Below are positions 1 to 6,971 of a stretch of DNA of 15,119 bases, piece by piece. Below the pieces are notes generated by a model. It searched no databases and was not told where the DNA came from. It worked only from the letters and a program-made list of their open reading frames with translations. The first letter of the stretch is position 1, and every line of letters begins with the position of its first letter. The position numbers and the translations under genes were made by a program. The stretch comes from Candidatus Moraniibacteriota bacterium (GTDB taxonomy: Bacteria > Patescibacteriota > Minisyncoccia > CAIUEV01): NCBI GenBank assembly GCA_016867255.1, contig VGKB01000018.1:1-15119 (forward strand), given 5' to 3'.

Positions 1-1392
1 TTTTAGCTTGCGCAGTTTGTAAACCTCGCCCTTTTTGCATCCGCTGCCCAGCCGATCGCCAATCCGCAGAACCAAGAGTCTCGCCATCCGTTCGCCGCCG
101 CCTACGCGGTGGAGCAGGCGCCGAACGGTTTTTTCGTTGTGCAAAGCGGGGTCATAGTTAAACATATGGTGTCTTACCAAAAGAGCGACTTCAGTTACGA
201 TGTCACTAGGGAAACGCAAGTCATGAAGGATTTTTCGGGCCATTTTTTCGCCTTCCACCTCATGGAAGTGAAAGGTGGCTTGCGCCCCTTTGCCAATGCG
301 TTTTACGCGGGGCTTGGCCGCGTCGTGGAGAAGCGCCGCTAGGCGTACCGGGAGTTCATCGGAAAAGCAGAATTTCAGAGAGAGTATTGAATGGTTAAAG
401 ACCGAGTAAATATGGTGCCAGTTTTGTTCAACTCCCACCCCCTCCTCAAGGGTTGGCAGTACATACTTCAAGAGACCTAATTGGTGCAACAGAACAATGC
501 CCTCTGCTGGCCAGGCGGATTCCATAATTTTAATTAATTCGTCCCGCACTCTTTCCCGAGAAATCTTTTTAAGCAGTAATCCGTTTTTCCGGATGGAATC
601 GGCTGTTCCTTTTTCAATTTTAAAGCCCAGCTCCACCGCGAAGCGGATTGCCCTGACAAGCCGTAAAGCGTCTTCCTGAAAACGTTTTTCCGGATCGCCG
701 ACAGCCCGAATCAAACCCTTTTCTAGATCGGCGAGACCCGAAAATAGATCGGTTATTTTTTTTCGGGTTGATATTTTTGGCTTGGTGGGAAAAGTTACGC
801 GGGGAATCCGATAGACAGGGTAATCTCCCAATCCCAGTTGGGGGATTTCCGTTATCTCAATCAGGTTTTTTTCTTCTCCCTCTATTCCGGGCCCCTGGTT
901 GATTTTTTGAGAACTTAGGGTATCCGCGAAACGGATTGTTTTTTGGCTCAGACGGATTTCTTCTTGCGGAAGAGCGTAATTGCGTGCCTTTACTCCAATG
1001 TCATTCAAGTCTAGGGCCAGCGCATTCACGGTAAAGTCCCTTCTTTTTAAATCTTCTTCAATAGTCTGGGCGAAGGAGATCTTATCCGGGTGGCGCTGGT
1101 CAGAATAAGCCCCGTCTTTTCTGAAAGTGGTGGTTTCCACTATCCCGCTTGCTGTTTTAATTCCGACAGTGCCAAAAACATTGTTATAGAAACTGTCGGG
1201 GAAAAGTTTTAAGATCTCTCGGGGTTTGGCGGACGTGGCTAAGTCAAAATCTTTTGTTTCTTGGCCCAAAAGCAAGTCTCTGACGCTGCCGCCAACCAAA
1301 TAAACTTCAAAGTCTTTGCCGGAAAGCTTTCTGGCAATTTCTAAAATTTCAGAAGGGATAGGCGGTTTTTTTTGATTGGTTGAATTTATCAT
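1..1392 (-). CDS. cca: CCA-adding tRNA nucleotidyltransferase (HD-domain type), 3' end outside window
   Basis: I translated this frame directly. It is open from an ATG at 1392 to the window edge (464 codons, no stop reached), so the C-terminus is missing. The protein would add or repair the 3'-CCA of tRNAs using CTP and ATP. The class II nucleotidyltransferase head is clear: the GG motif with VGGSVRD at about residues 33-39, the metal-binding DFD at 48-50, and an RRDFTVNAL motif further on that belongs to the same domain. A later LLHDAAKPR segment near residue 355 gives the His-Asp pair of an HD domain, as in HD-containing CCA enzymes. Two of the three intact tRNA genes in this window (Ala-GGC and the CAT tRNA) do not encode CCA, so they need this enzyme. 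The gene diverges from ftsA. A poly(A) polymerase role is an alternative, but the HD domain favours CCA addition. Confidence 0.9.
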   Translation of the reverse strand, partial: MINSTNQKKPPIPSEILEIARKLSGKDFEVYLVGGSVRDLLLGQETKDFDLATSAKPREILKLFPDSFYNNVFGTVGIKTASGIVETTTFRKDGAYSDQRHPDKISFAQTIEEDLKRRDFTVNALALDLNDIGVKARNYALPQEEIRLSQKTIRFADTLSSQKINQGPGIEGEEKNLIEITEIPQLGLGDYPVYRIPRVTFPTKPKISTRKKITDLFSGLADLEKGLIRAVGDPEKRFQEDALRLVRAIRFAVELGFKIEKGTADSIRKNGLLLKKISRERVRDELIKIMESAWPAEGIVLLHQLGLLKYVLPTLEEGVGVEQNWHHIYSVFNHSILSLKFCFSDELPVRLAALLHDAAKPRVKRIGKGAQATFHFHEVEGEKMARKILHDLRFPSDIVTEVALLVRHHMFNYDPALHNEKTVRRLLHRVGGGERMARLLVLRIGDRLGSGCKKGEVYKLRKLK

Positions 1393-1406
1393 GATAAAAG
1401 TATTTT

Positions 1407-1551
1407 ATGTAGGTCTTTTGTGTCATTCTACATCCAAGATATCTATCGGTAAACCCTGCACCACAGGTTCAATGCTTTGATATTTAGGGAATTTCTGTAA
1501 GTTTACTAATCTTGGTTGCCGCGCACTTTTACGCTTACCACGGGTGCAGGG
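1407..1551. other. Structured intergenic region between cca and ftsA
   Basis: The 221-nt divergent spacer has several perfect complementary pairs. ATGTAG 1407-1412 pairs with CTACAT 1428-1433. CCAAGAT 1434-1440 pairs with ATCTTGG 1509-1515. CCCTGCACC 1454-1462 pairs with GGTGCAGGG 1543-1551, a nine-pair stem closing about 80 nt. GTAAG 1497-1501 pairs with CTTAC 1534-1538. Some pairs cross or compete, so a pseudoknot or two alternative folds are possible. It may be a leader or small RNA, or only promoter-region repeats; I do not recognise a known RNA family. Confidence 0.35.
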
Positions 1552-1613
1552 CAAGTTGCTTTATCGTTAAAATTCCATTAAACTAATAAAAATAAATAAA
1601 TAGCAATACAAAG

Positions 1614-2873
1614 ATGCGGCGAAGTGATATCGTAACTGGCCTTGATATTGGCGGAAGCTCTGTGCGTTTACTGGTTTGCGCGAGAGAGGAAGGTCATTTG
1701 AAAGTTTTAGGCGTTAATAAAAAACCTTGCAATGGATTGCGCAAGGGGGTGGTTGTGGATATTGAGGAAACGGTAAACGCGATTGGCAAGGCAGTAGAGG
1801 AAGCGGAGAGAGTAGCCGGAGTGCCGGTTGAGCGAGCTATTGTCAGTATTGGAGGGAATCATGTTACGGCGCAAAGAGCCAAAGGATTAGTCTCTGTCAG
1901 CCGGGCGGACGGGGAAGTCAGTTCTGAAGATATTGATCGGGCGTTGGCTTCTGCCCAGGCGGTAGTTTCGCCGGAAACGGCGGCTAACCGTGAGATAATT
2001 CACGTGGTGCCCCGCAGCTTTACTCTTGATAATCAATCGGACATTCGGGATCCGGTAGGAATGAACGGTTTGCGGCTGGAAGCCGACACCCTGATTATTA
2101 CCGGGTCAATCCCTTTCATTAGAAATCTTAGCAAGTGCGTTGATCAGGCGGGAATTGAAATTGAAGGATTAGTGGCTTCGCCGCTGGCGGCGGCGCAAGC
2201 TGTTTTGAACCGCCGGCAAAAAGAGCTGGGAGTAGCGGTGGTGGACATTGGTATGGGGACAACCAGTGTTGTTGTTTTTGAGGAAGATCAATTGATGTTT
2301 GCCTCTTCTCTGCCTGTAGGGGCGGGACACGTGACCAACGATATTGCTATTGGGCTGCGCACCTCTATTGAAGTGGCAGAAAAAGTTAAGTTAGAGTATG
2401 GATTTGCCGTGGCAAAAGATATTTCTCCCAAAAAAGAAATTAACCTTTCCAAAATCAGCAAGAATGAGGAGAGTACCGTCAAAGTCAAAGATATTGCGGA
2501 GATTATTGAAGCTCGGACGGAAGAGATTTTTCGGCTGGTTAACAAAGAGCTTAAGAGAGTTAGGCGGGACGGCATGCTGCCGGCGGGTATTGTTTTGACT
2601 GGAGGCGGAGCAAAGTTGCCGGGGATAGCCGATTTGGCTAAAAAAGAGTTTCATTTGCCCGCTCAAGTGGGTTTTCCCCTAAAATTAGAAGGCGTTAGTG
2701 AGACGCTGGACGATCCCGCTTACGCGGTGGTAACCGGCCTGGTACTTTGGGAGCAGATTGAAAGAGGTTCAATTCACCGTGGAAGGGTAATCAGTGAAAT
2801 TACCAAAAAAATACCCGATTTTATGAAATCGGTGCATAAAATGAAAGACTGGTTTAAGACTTTTTTGCCCTGA
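1614..2873 (+). CDS. ftsA: Cell division protein FtsA
   Basis: FtsA is the actin-like ATPase that ties FtsZ filaments to the inner face of the membrane and recruits the division machinery. The 419-residue protein has the family's normal length. The phosphate-1 loop is GLDIGGSS (9-16), the phosphate-2 loop is VVDIGMGTT (209-217) and the adenosine motif is IVLTGGGAKLPG (326-337). The IVSIGGNHV segment near 76-84 leads into the FtsA-specific 1C (SHS2) subdomain. The C-terminal residues from about 404, with Lys, Met, Trp and Phe spaced on one face, form the expected amphipathic membrane-targeting helix. The ATG at 1614 is chosen because the conserved N-terminal strand begins right after it; no strong Shine-Dalgarno precedes it. 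ftsZ, the usual next gene, is absent here: peptide deformylase follows. MreB/DnaK-type ATPases are relatives, but the motif spacing and tail fit FtsA. Confidence 0.93.
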   Translation: MRRSDIVTGLDIGGSSVRLLVCAREEGHLKVLGVNKKPCNGLRKGVVVDIEETVNAIGKAVEEAERVAGVPVERAIVSIGGNHVTAQRAKGLVSVSRADGEVSSEDIDRALASAQAVVSPETAANREIIHVVPRSFTLDNQSDIRDPVGMNGLRLEADTLIITGSIPFIRNLSKCVDQAGIEIEGLVASPLAAAQAVLNRRQKELGVAVVDIGMGTTSVVVFEEDQLMFASSLPVGAGHVTNDIAIGLRTSIEVAEKVKLEYGFAVAKDISPKKEINLSKISKNEESTVKVKDIAEIIEARTEEIFRLVNKELKRVRRDGMLPAGIVLTGGGAKLPGIADLAKKEFHLPAQVGFPLKLEGVSETLDDPAYAVVTGLVLWEQIERGSIHRGRVISEITKKIPDFMKSVHKMKDWFKTFLP

Positions 2874-2902
2874 CGGGGCGAAACAAAAGGTAGAAAACAA
2901 AC

Positions 2903-2957
2903 AGCAAAAATACAAGACAAAATTATAAATATTTGATTTTTGAAATGTATTTTTGCT
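2903..2957 (+). repeat. AT-rich inverted repeat between ftsA and def
   Basis: AGCAAAAATACA at 2903-2914 is perfectly complementary to TGTATTTTTGCT at 2946-2957, with a 31-nt loop. Weaker pairing continues outward on both sides (about 2890 to 2973). A T-rich run follows, so the plus-strand transcript could form a weak terminator after ftsA, or a fold just ahead of the def start at 2988. It may also be a small palindromic repeat like those at 6869-6968 and 5442-5545. Confidence 0.45.
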
Positions 2958-2987
2958 TTTTCATTTTTGCCATTTAATGTTTATGCT

Positions 2988-3440
2988 ATGGTTAGCACAA
3001 TCATTACTTTTCGTGATCCTAACTCGGATATCCTAAATAAACCCTCGGCTAAAATCGGAGTTTTTGACGCTGAATTAAAAAAAGTCGCGCGGGATATGGA
3101 AGAGATTCTACTGAATCTCGCCGACGCGGGCTTGGGATTAGCGGCGCCACAGATCGGAATTTCCCGCGCGATTTTTGCCATCCGCTTTGGGAGAGAAGTC
3201 AAGTTTTATTGCAATCCGGTAATTAAAGATTTATCTTCCGAGCAGGAGATTATGGAGGAGGGCTGCTTGTCTTTCCCGGAGATTTTTTTCAAAATTAAAA
3301 GGGCAAAAAAGGTTATACTAGTTTATCAAGACTTATTGGGCAGGAATAAAACCGAGAAAGCCGAAGGAATTTTAGCGAGGGCTTTCCAGCACGAAACCGA
3401 CCACCTTAATGGAATAACCTTTGATCAAAAAGCACGGTAA
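2988..3440 (+). CDS. def: Peptide deformylase
   Basis: This metalloenzyme removes the formyl group from the N-terminal methionine of new proteins. All three family motifs are present in the 150-residue product: GLGLAAPQ (48-55), EGCLS (91-95, with metal ligand Cys93) and HETDH (135-139, two metal-binding His and the catalytic Glu). A frame-compatible TTG at 2940 would add 16 hydrophobic residues, but it lies inside an inverted repeat, and the ATG at 2988 gives the usual deformylase N-terminus, so I prefer 2988. The length is slightly below the usual 160-190 residues: the protein stops soon after the HEXXH helix and lacks the longer C-terminal helix of Gram-negative types. It follows ftsA on the same strand after a 114-nt gap. 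No clear Shine-Dalgarno is visible. Confidence 0.93.
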   Translation: MVSTIITFRDPNSDILNKPSAKIGVFDAELKKVARDMEEILLNLADAGLGLAAPQIGISRAIFAIRFGREVKFYCNPVIKDLSSEQEIMEEGCLSFPEIFFKIKRAKKVILVYQDLLGRNKTEKAEGILARAFQHETDHLNGITFDQKAR

Positions 3441-3508
3441 TGGGAATTCCCATGCGGGGTCAGGAAGAATCCCTCAACATCAGCATCGCGTTTGGGGTTA
3501 TTGTCCAT
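3425..3508 (-). pseudogene. Tiny 27-residue ORF, possible scrap of a transposase N-terminus
   Basis: An ATG at 3508 opens a 27-codon frame that overlaps the 3' end of def in antisense. Its product contains GFFLTPHGNSHYRAF. That pattern reminds me of the N-terminus of helix-turn-helix transposase-like proteins (a GFFL..P...H.RYEALRA type segment), but this is from memory and the segment is too short for a firm call. The perfect palindrome ATGGGAATTCCCAT at 3440-3453 falls inside it. It is probably non-functional. Confidence 0.2.
3440..3453. repeat. Perfect 14-bp palindrome after def
   Basis: ATGGGAATTCCCAT reads the same on both strands and starts at the last base of the def stop codon, in the convergent gap between def and the M50 protease. 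There is no spacer loop and no T-run, so it is not a standard terminator. It could be a protein-binding site or chance. Confidence 0.3.
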
Positions 3509-3541
3509 AGAATGGTTAAGTGAACGGTAGGTTTCTACTCT

Positions 3542-4747
3542 TTATTTTATAATTTTTTCCCACAGCATGGCGAACTTGTCGCCGAAGCGGGAGACGTCTT
3601 TGAAAGTTATTATAAGCATAAGAAGAAGCAGGAAATAAAGGCCGGCGGCGTGGATTATTTTTTCCAACTTGGGGCTGACCGGCCGCCCCTTAATTTTTTC
3701 TACGAGAAGAAAAAGTATCCGGCCGCCATCCAGCGCTGGAAAGGGCAGGAAATTGATAAAAGCCAAGTTAATGGAGATAATGGCGGCAAACTGGATGAGG
3801 TAGGGCAAACCCATTTCCCGCATTTGGTTGGTCATCACTACGATACCCACCGGGCCGGAAACTTCCAACTTAACCTTCTCGGCTTGGATAATCCTTCCGA
3901 CGATATCCCGCAGGTAATCAGCCATAAGGTAAGCCAATTGAATTGAGCGAATGGGACCAAGCTTTAATGCTTCCAAAAAAGGATACCGAGTGACTCCAAT
4001 GCGAACCAGCTCAATGCCTAGCGCTCCCTGGCCGGAAGGCGGGTTTATTCTTGGCTCCACGGCCATTCTGTAAAGATCATCTCCTCGCAGTATTTCCAGA
4101 ACAATTTTTTCTCCCGCCCATTCTTGGGCTAGCGTTTGTAGAGTGATGACTTTATCAATCTCAATTTTTGTTTGATTAGGCAAACTGACTGCTTTCACCG
4201 TGTCGCCCACTTTTATTCCTGCTTCTTGAGTGGGAGAGCCGGGCACAACATAGGTAATTTGAATTTTCGGATCCTTAACTGGGCTCTCGTCGTTGGCAAT
4301 TTCCGGGAAGCCGTAAAGAAATCCTATAGTAAAAAGGCAGGATCCGAGAATAAAATTCATTAAAATACCGGCGATCAGCACGGTAAATCTTTTCCAGACT
4401 TTTTGAGCGGCGAAGGATTTGGGATTGAGTCTTGCTTCCCCGTCTTCTCCCAGTATCTTGACAAATCCGCCAAAAGGGATGGCGTTGAGGGAATAAATAG
4501 GGGATAAGATTTTATAGTTTTTAGTGTAAAGGTGAGAGTGTTTACGGAGAATTTTCCAATGCTTGGTTTTCTTGGCAAGATCTTTGATTTTTACCAGGCC
4601 AATGAGCCGGGGCGGCAGTCCAAAGCCAAATTCCTCTACTCCTATTCCCAGCCGCCGCGCCACCAAAAAATGTCCCAATTCATGGGTAAGAATAAGTAAA
4701 GCCAAAAGGGCAAAAAAAATTAGGAGAAGGGAAAGAATGTCCAACAT
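3542..4747 (-). CDS. rseP: Site-2 membrane zinc protease, RseP/M50 family
   Basis: Members of this family cut transmembrane helices inside the membrane, for example anti-sigma factors or signal peptide remnants. The 401-residue protein has HELGH at 22-26 in the first hydrophobic segment and the second metal-binding motif LDGGR at about 339-343 in NFLPFPALDGGR. A single PDZ-like domain lies between, roughly residues 160-245, containing the GSPTQEAGIKVGD segment. The last hydrophobic helix is near 365-380. Between the first helix and the SLNAIPFGGFVKI loop there is an insertion of about 30 basic residues (roughly 52-85). The start at 4747 places HELGH at the usual distance. The gene lies 50 nt downstream of the pilin-like gene on the same strand, so the two are probably co-transcribed. 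The substrate cannot be told from sequence; RseP and SpoIVFB-type names are both possible. Confidence 0.9.
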   Translation of the reverse strand: MLDILSLLLIFFALLALLILTHELGHFLVARRLGIGVEEFGFGLPPRLIGLVKIKDLAKKTKHWKILRKHSHLYTKNYKILSPIYSLNAIPFGGFVKILGEDGEARLNPKSFAAQKVWKRFTVLIAGILMNFILGSCLFTIGFLYGFPEIANDESPVKDPKIQITYVVPGSPTQEAGIKVGDTVKAVSLPNQTKIEIDKVITLQTLAQEWAGEKIVLEILRGDDLYRMAVEPRINPPSGQGALGIELVRIGVTRYPFLEALKLGPIRSIQLAYLMADYLRDIVGRIIQAEKVKLEVSGPVGIVVMTNQMREMGLPYLIQFAAIISINLAFINFLPFPALDGGRILFLLVEKIKGRPVSPKLEKIIHAAGLYFLLLLMLIITFKDVSRFGDKFAMLWEKIIK

Positions 4748-4797
4748 AAGGGGAATTAAAAATCAAAGATAAAAACGCGGATCAAGTGGAAAAAATG

Positions 4798-5367
4798 TTA
4801 GAAAAATTTTTCCACTTGTCTTACGATTACCACTGCCAGTAGAGCGATAGCGGTGCCAATAATGGAGGAAATAAAAATTTTTCTTCCCTTTTTCGCCATT
4901 TCCTCGTCGCCGGCTGAAGCGAAATAATAAATCGCGCCGATCAAGATCCCTCCGATTCCAATCGCGCCCAGAATACTAAACAGGAAAGTAATGGTGCGGG
5001 CGACGATTCCGTGCGCTCCCTCGCAATCGGTGGCGTCTTTCCAGCCCAGCGCGCAGCCCACCTGATTGATTAGAATCTGGGCGCCGATTACAATCACAAA
5101 TCCCAAACAGGCCCCCACGAAAGCGTTTTTCGCCCTTTCCGCCAATTGTTGGTTTGCTCCGGAAAAGATGTACATGAGTCCGGCGATTATTATCACTAAT
5201 ACCGTAACTCCCACTACAATGTAGAGCAAGTTGTCTATCGCGTTCAGAATACATTCCCGGATGGAGCTGCAATTAAGCAGGTTTTCAATTGCCCGCGCGG
5301 AATGCGGCAATAATACTAAGCCCGTTATGGCTAGTAGGGGTAAAATTTTTTTTGTTTTAGGGAACAT
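4798..5367 (-). CDS. Secreted membrane protein with two VirB2/TrbC-like pilin units
   Basis: The 189-residue product starts with a signal peptide: basic MFPKTKK, a hydrophobic core, and a likely cut after the Ala-Arg-Ala at 24-26. Four membrane helices follow (about 47-69, 83-103, 125-149, 164-185). They form two similar halves: YIFSGANQQLAERAKNA (66-82) with its following helix, and YYFASAGDEEMAKKGRKI (147-164) with its following helix. This helix, short polar loop with Gly/Ala/Lys, helix pattern is that of TrbC/VirB2 pilins of type IV secretion systems, usually a single unit; here two are fused. Cysteines at 33, 39, 105 and 115 lie in segments predicted to be outside the membrane. It may build a pilus or a conjugation or uptake pore, but no other type IV secretion gene is in the window. 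It precedes the M50 protease. Confidence 0.7.
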   Translation of the reverse strand: MFPKTKKILPLLAITGLVLLPHSARAIENLLNCSSIRECILNAIDNLLYIVVGVTVLVIIIAGLMYIFSGANQQLAERAKNAFVGACLGFVIVIGAQILINQVGCALGWKDATDCEGAHGIVARTITFLFSILGAIGIGGILIGAIYYFASAGDEEMAKKGRKIFISSIIGTAIALLAVVIVRQVEKFF

Positions 5368-5441
5368 AGAATTTAATATTAATTTTTATTCAATTTTTAC
5401 TTAATAATTTTTTAGTGTAAGAAGAAGCTTCAAGAAAATTA

Positions 5442-5545
5442 GATGGTTGCAAAACTACCTATTTTAATTTTTTTGTATCTAGCTCGCCGTCTGCGGCGAA
5501 GCGACGTCCCACAAAAAAATTAAAATAGGGAGTTTTGCAACCATC
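5442..5545. repeat. 104-bp near-perfect palindrome with nested GC-rich hairpin
   Basis: Two 35-nt arms (5442-5476 and 5511-5545) are complementary with one mismatch (A5456 faces G5531's partner position; arms read ACTACC versus ACTCCC). The 34-nt centre holds a second hairpin, TCGCCG 5484-5489 with CGGCGA 5494-5499 and loop TCTG. It sits between the 3' end of murA and the start of the pilin-like gene. It has no ORF. It could be a MITE-like non-autonomous element, or act as a processing site or terminator in this minus-strand operon. Confidence 0.8.
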
Positions 5546-5586
5546 AGAATGAATCTTTCTCCGCATTAGAAATTAAGAAATAAAAA

Positions 5587-6858
5587 TTAGCTTGTTCTCT
5601 TAATATCCACTCCCACTTTCCTTAATCTTTCGTCTATTTTCTCATAACCCCGATCGATTTGGTAGATATTGTCAATAGTTGTTTCTCCTTGAGCAATGGA
5701 ACCGGCCAGAACCAGCGCGATGCCGGCACGGATATCAGGGCTGGCTAATTTTTTGCCGGAAAGTTTTGTCGGTCCCTGGATCACGATCCGGTGTGGATCA
5801 CACATGATGATGTTAGCGCCCATCTGGACCAAACTGTCGGTAAAAAACAGCCGTCCTTCAAAGATTGGGTCATGGATTAAACTTTGGCCTTCCGCTTGAG
5901 TGGCGAGTACCGTGTAAGGCGGCTGAATGTCGGTGGCAAAACCGGGATATTCGTGAGTAATGACTTTGGCGGAGAGTAATTTTTTATAGGGCAGGCATTC
6001 AATAGAGTTACGGCTAATCCTGAATTTCGCTCCGGCTTTTTTCAAGATAGTCAATAAGGCCTCAATGTGAAGGGGGTTGCATTTTGTTATCCGCAGTCTG
6101 GCGCGGTGCAGCGCTCCTAAAATTATAAAAGTGGCTGTTTCAATCCGATCGGGCATAATGGTGCATTTCCCGCCCTTTATCTTCTTTACTCCCCGGATGG
6201 TGACAGTGGATGTTCCCGCTCCTTCGATTTTGGCGCCGCAGGCATTAAGGAATTTAGCTAGCGCGATAATTTCGGGCTCTTGAGCGCAATTTTTTAAGAC
6301 AGTCTTGCCTTTTGCCAGGACAGCCGCTAAAATCAGAGCTTCCGTCGCCGTGACACTGATCCAGGGAAAGAAAAATTCTCCGCCGGCTAAACGTTTTCCC
6401 TTAGCCGTAACCGTGATTGTCTCGTTTTGGTAAGATAGGACGGCCCCCAATTTTTGGAAGCCCTCCAGGAAGATATCAATTGGCCTTTTACCCAATATGC
6501 AGCCGCCGGGATGATAGAAACTTACTTTGCCGAAGCGTCCGAGTAAAGCTCCTGCCAAGACCGTAGTTGTCCGAATAGTGCTTGATTTTTCCGGATCAAG
6601 CGCAGTGGTATTAATGTTTTTAGCGTTTAAAACAAGAGTGTCTCTTGCTTGTTTTACTTTTACGCCGATTAGTTCAAGAAGCTCAATTTTTCTTTTAATG
6701 TCTTCAATTTTAGGAACATTGGTAACGATAACTTCTTTGTCAGAAAGCACTGCGGCGGCCAACACTTTTAGGGCGTGGTTTTTGGCGCCTTTAACCTCAA
6801 TGGCACCGGCAATTTTACGGGAAGGACGAATTATGAATTTACTGTTGTTCTTTTCCAT
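5587..6858 (-). CDS. murA: UDP-N-acetylglucosamine 1-carboxyvinyltransferase (MurA)
   Basis: MurA transfers enolpyruvate from PEP to UDP-GlcNAc, the first committed step of peptidoglycan synthesis in the cytoplasm. With the start at 6858 the protein is 423 residues, normal for the family. Visible hallmarks are KGAKN (23-27, substrate-binding Lys and Asn), PGGCILGKRP with the PEP-binding Cys at 120, the TDIQPP segment corresponding to the catalytic Asp region, and DIRAGIALVLAG near the C-terminus. Because the active-site residue is Cys and not Asp, the enzyme should be of the fosfomycin-sensitive type (family knowledge, not tested). An upstream in-frame ATG at 6891 would add 11 residues encoded inside an inverted repeat; the Met at 6858 fits the family better. 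The dCTP-deaminase-like gene lies upstream on the same strand. Confidence 0.95.
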   Translation of the reverse strand: MEKNNSKFIIRPSRKIAGAIEVKGAKNHALKVLAAAVLSDKEVIVTNVPKIEDIKRKIELLELIGVKVKQARDTLVLNAKNINTTALDPEKSSTIRTTTVLAGALLGRFGKVSFYHPGGCILGKRPIDIFLEGFQKLGAVLSYQNETITVTAKGKRLAGGEFFFPWISVTATEALILAAVLAKGKTVLKNCAQEPEIIALAKFLNACGAKIEGAGTSTVTIRGVKKIKGGKCTIMPDRIETATFIILGALHRARLRITKCNPLHIEALLTILKKAGAKFRISRNSIECLPYKKLLSAKVITHEYPGFATDIQPPYTVLATQAEGQSLIHDPIFEGRLFFTDSLVQMGANIIMCDPHRIVIQGPTKLSGKKLASPDIRAGIALVLAGSIAQGETTIDNIYQIDRGYEKIDERLRKVGVDIKRTS

Positions 6859-6868
6859 AAAAATGGTT

Positions 6869-6968
6869 GATAAATTGAAAATTGAAAACACTAAGCTCCA
6901 ATTTTGAATTTAGGTTTGGCATTTAGTTGCTATTTGGAACTTATAATTTTTAATTTTCAAATTTCATC
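6869..6968. repeat. AT-rich imperfect inverted repeat between murA and the dcd-like gene
   Basis: The left arm from 6869 (GATAAATTGAAAATTGAAAA) is roughly complementary to the right arm ending at 6968 (reverse complement GATGAAATTTGAAAATTAAA). The pairing continues with gaps for about 45 nt per side. It fills nearly the whole 113-nt gap. It may be a decayed palindromic element; the murA start region lies beside it. Confidence 0.5.
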
Positions 6969-6971
6969 TAG

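Noticed and set aside
109..342. Plus-strand ORF at 109-342, and another at 497-679
   Set aside because: Both lie antisense to the clear CCA-adding enzyme frame and show no family motif.
2871..2873. Alternative genetic code with TGA as glycine
   Set aside because: TGA ends ftsA right after a complete membrane-targeting tail, and also ends mntA in a standard four-base overlap.
2940..2987. Upstream TTG start for peptide deformylase
   Set aside because: It adds a hydrophobic stretch coded inside an inverted repeat and not expected in deformylases; ATG 2988 fits the family.
3440..3453. Palindrome after def as an intrinsic terminator
   Set aside because: No loop and no T-run on either side.
6859..6891. 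Upstream ATG start for MurA
   Set aside because: The added 11 residues are coded by the AT-rich inverted repeat; the Met at 6858 starts the conserved protein.
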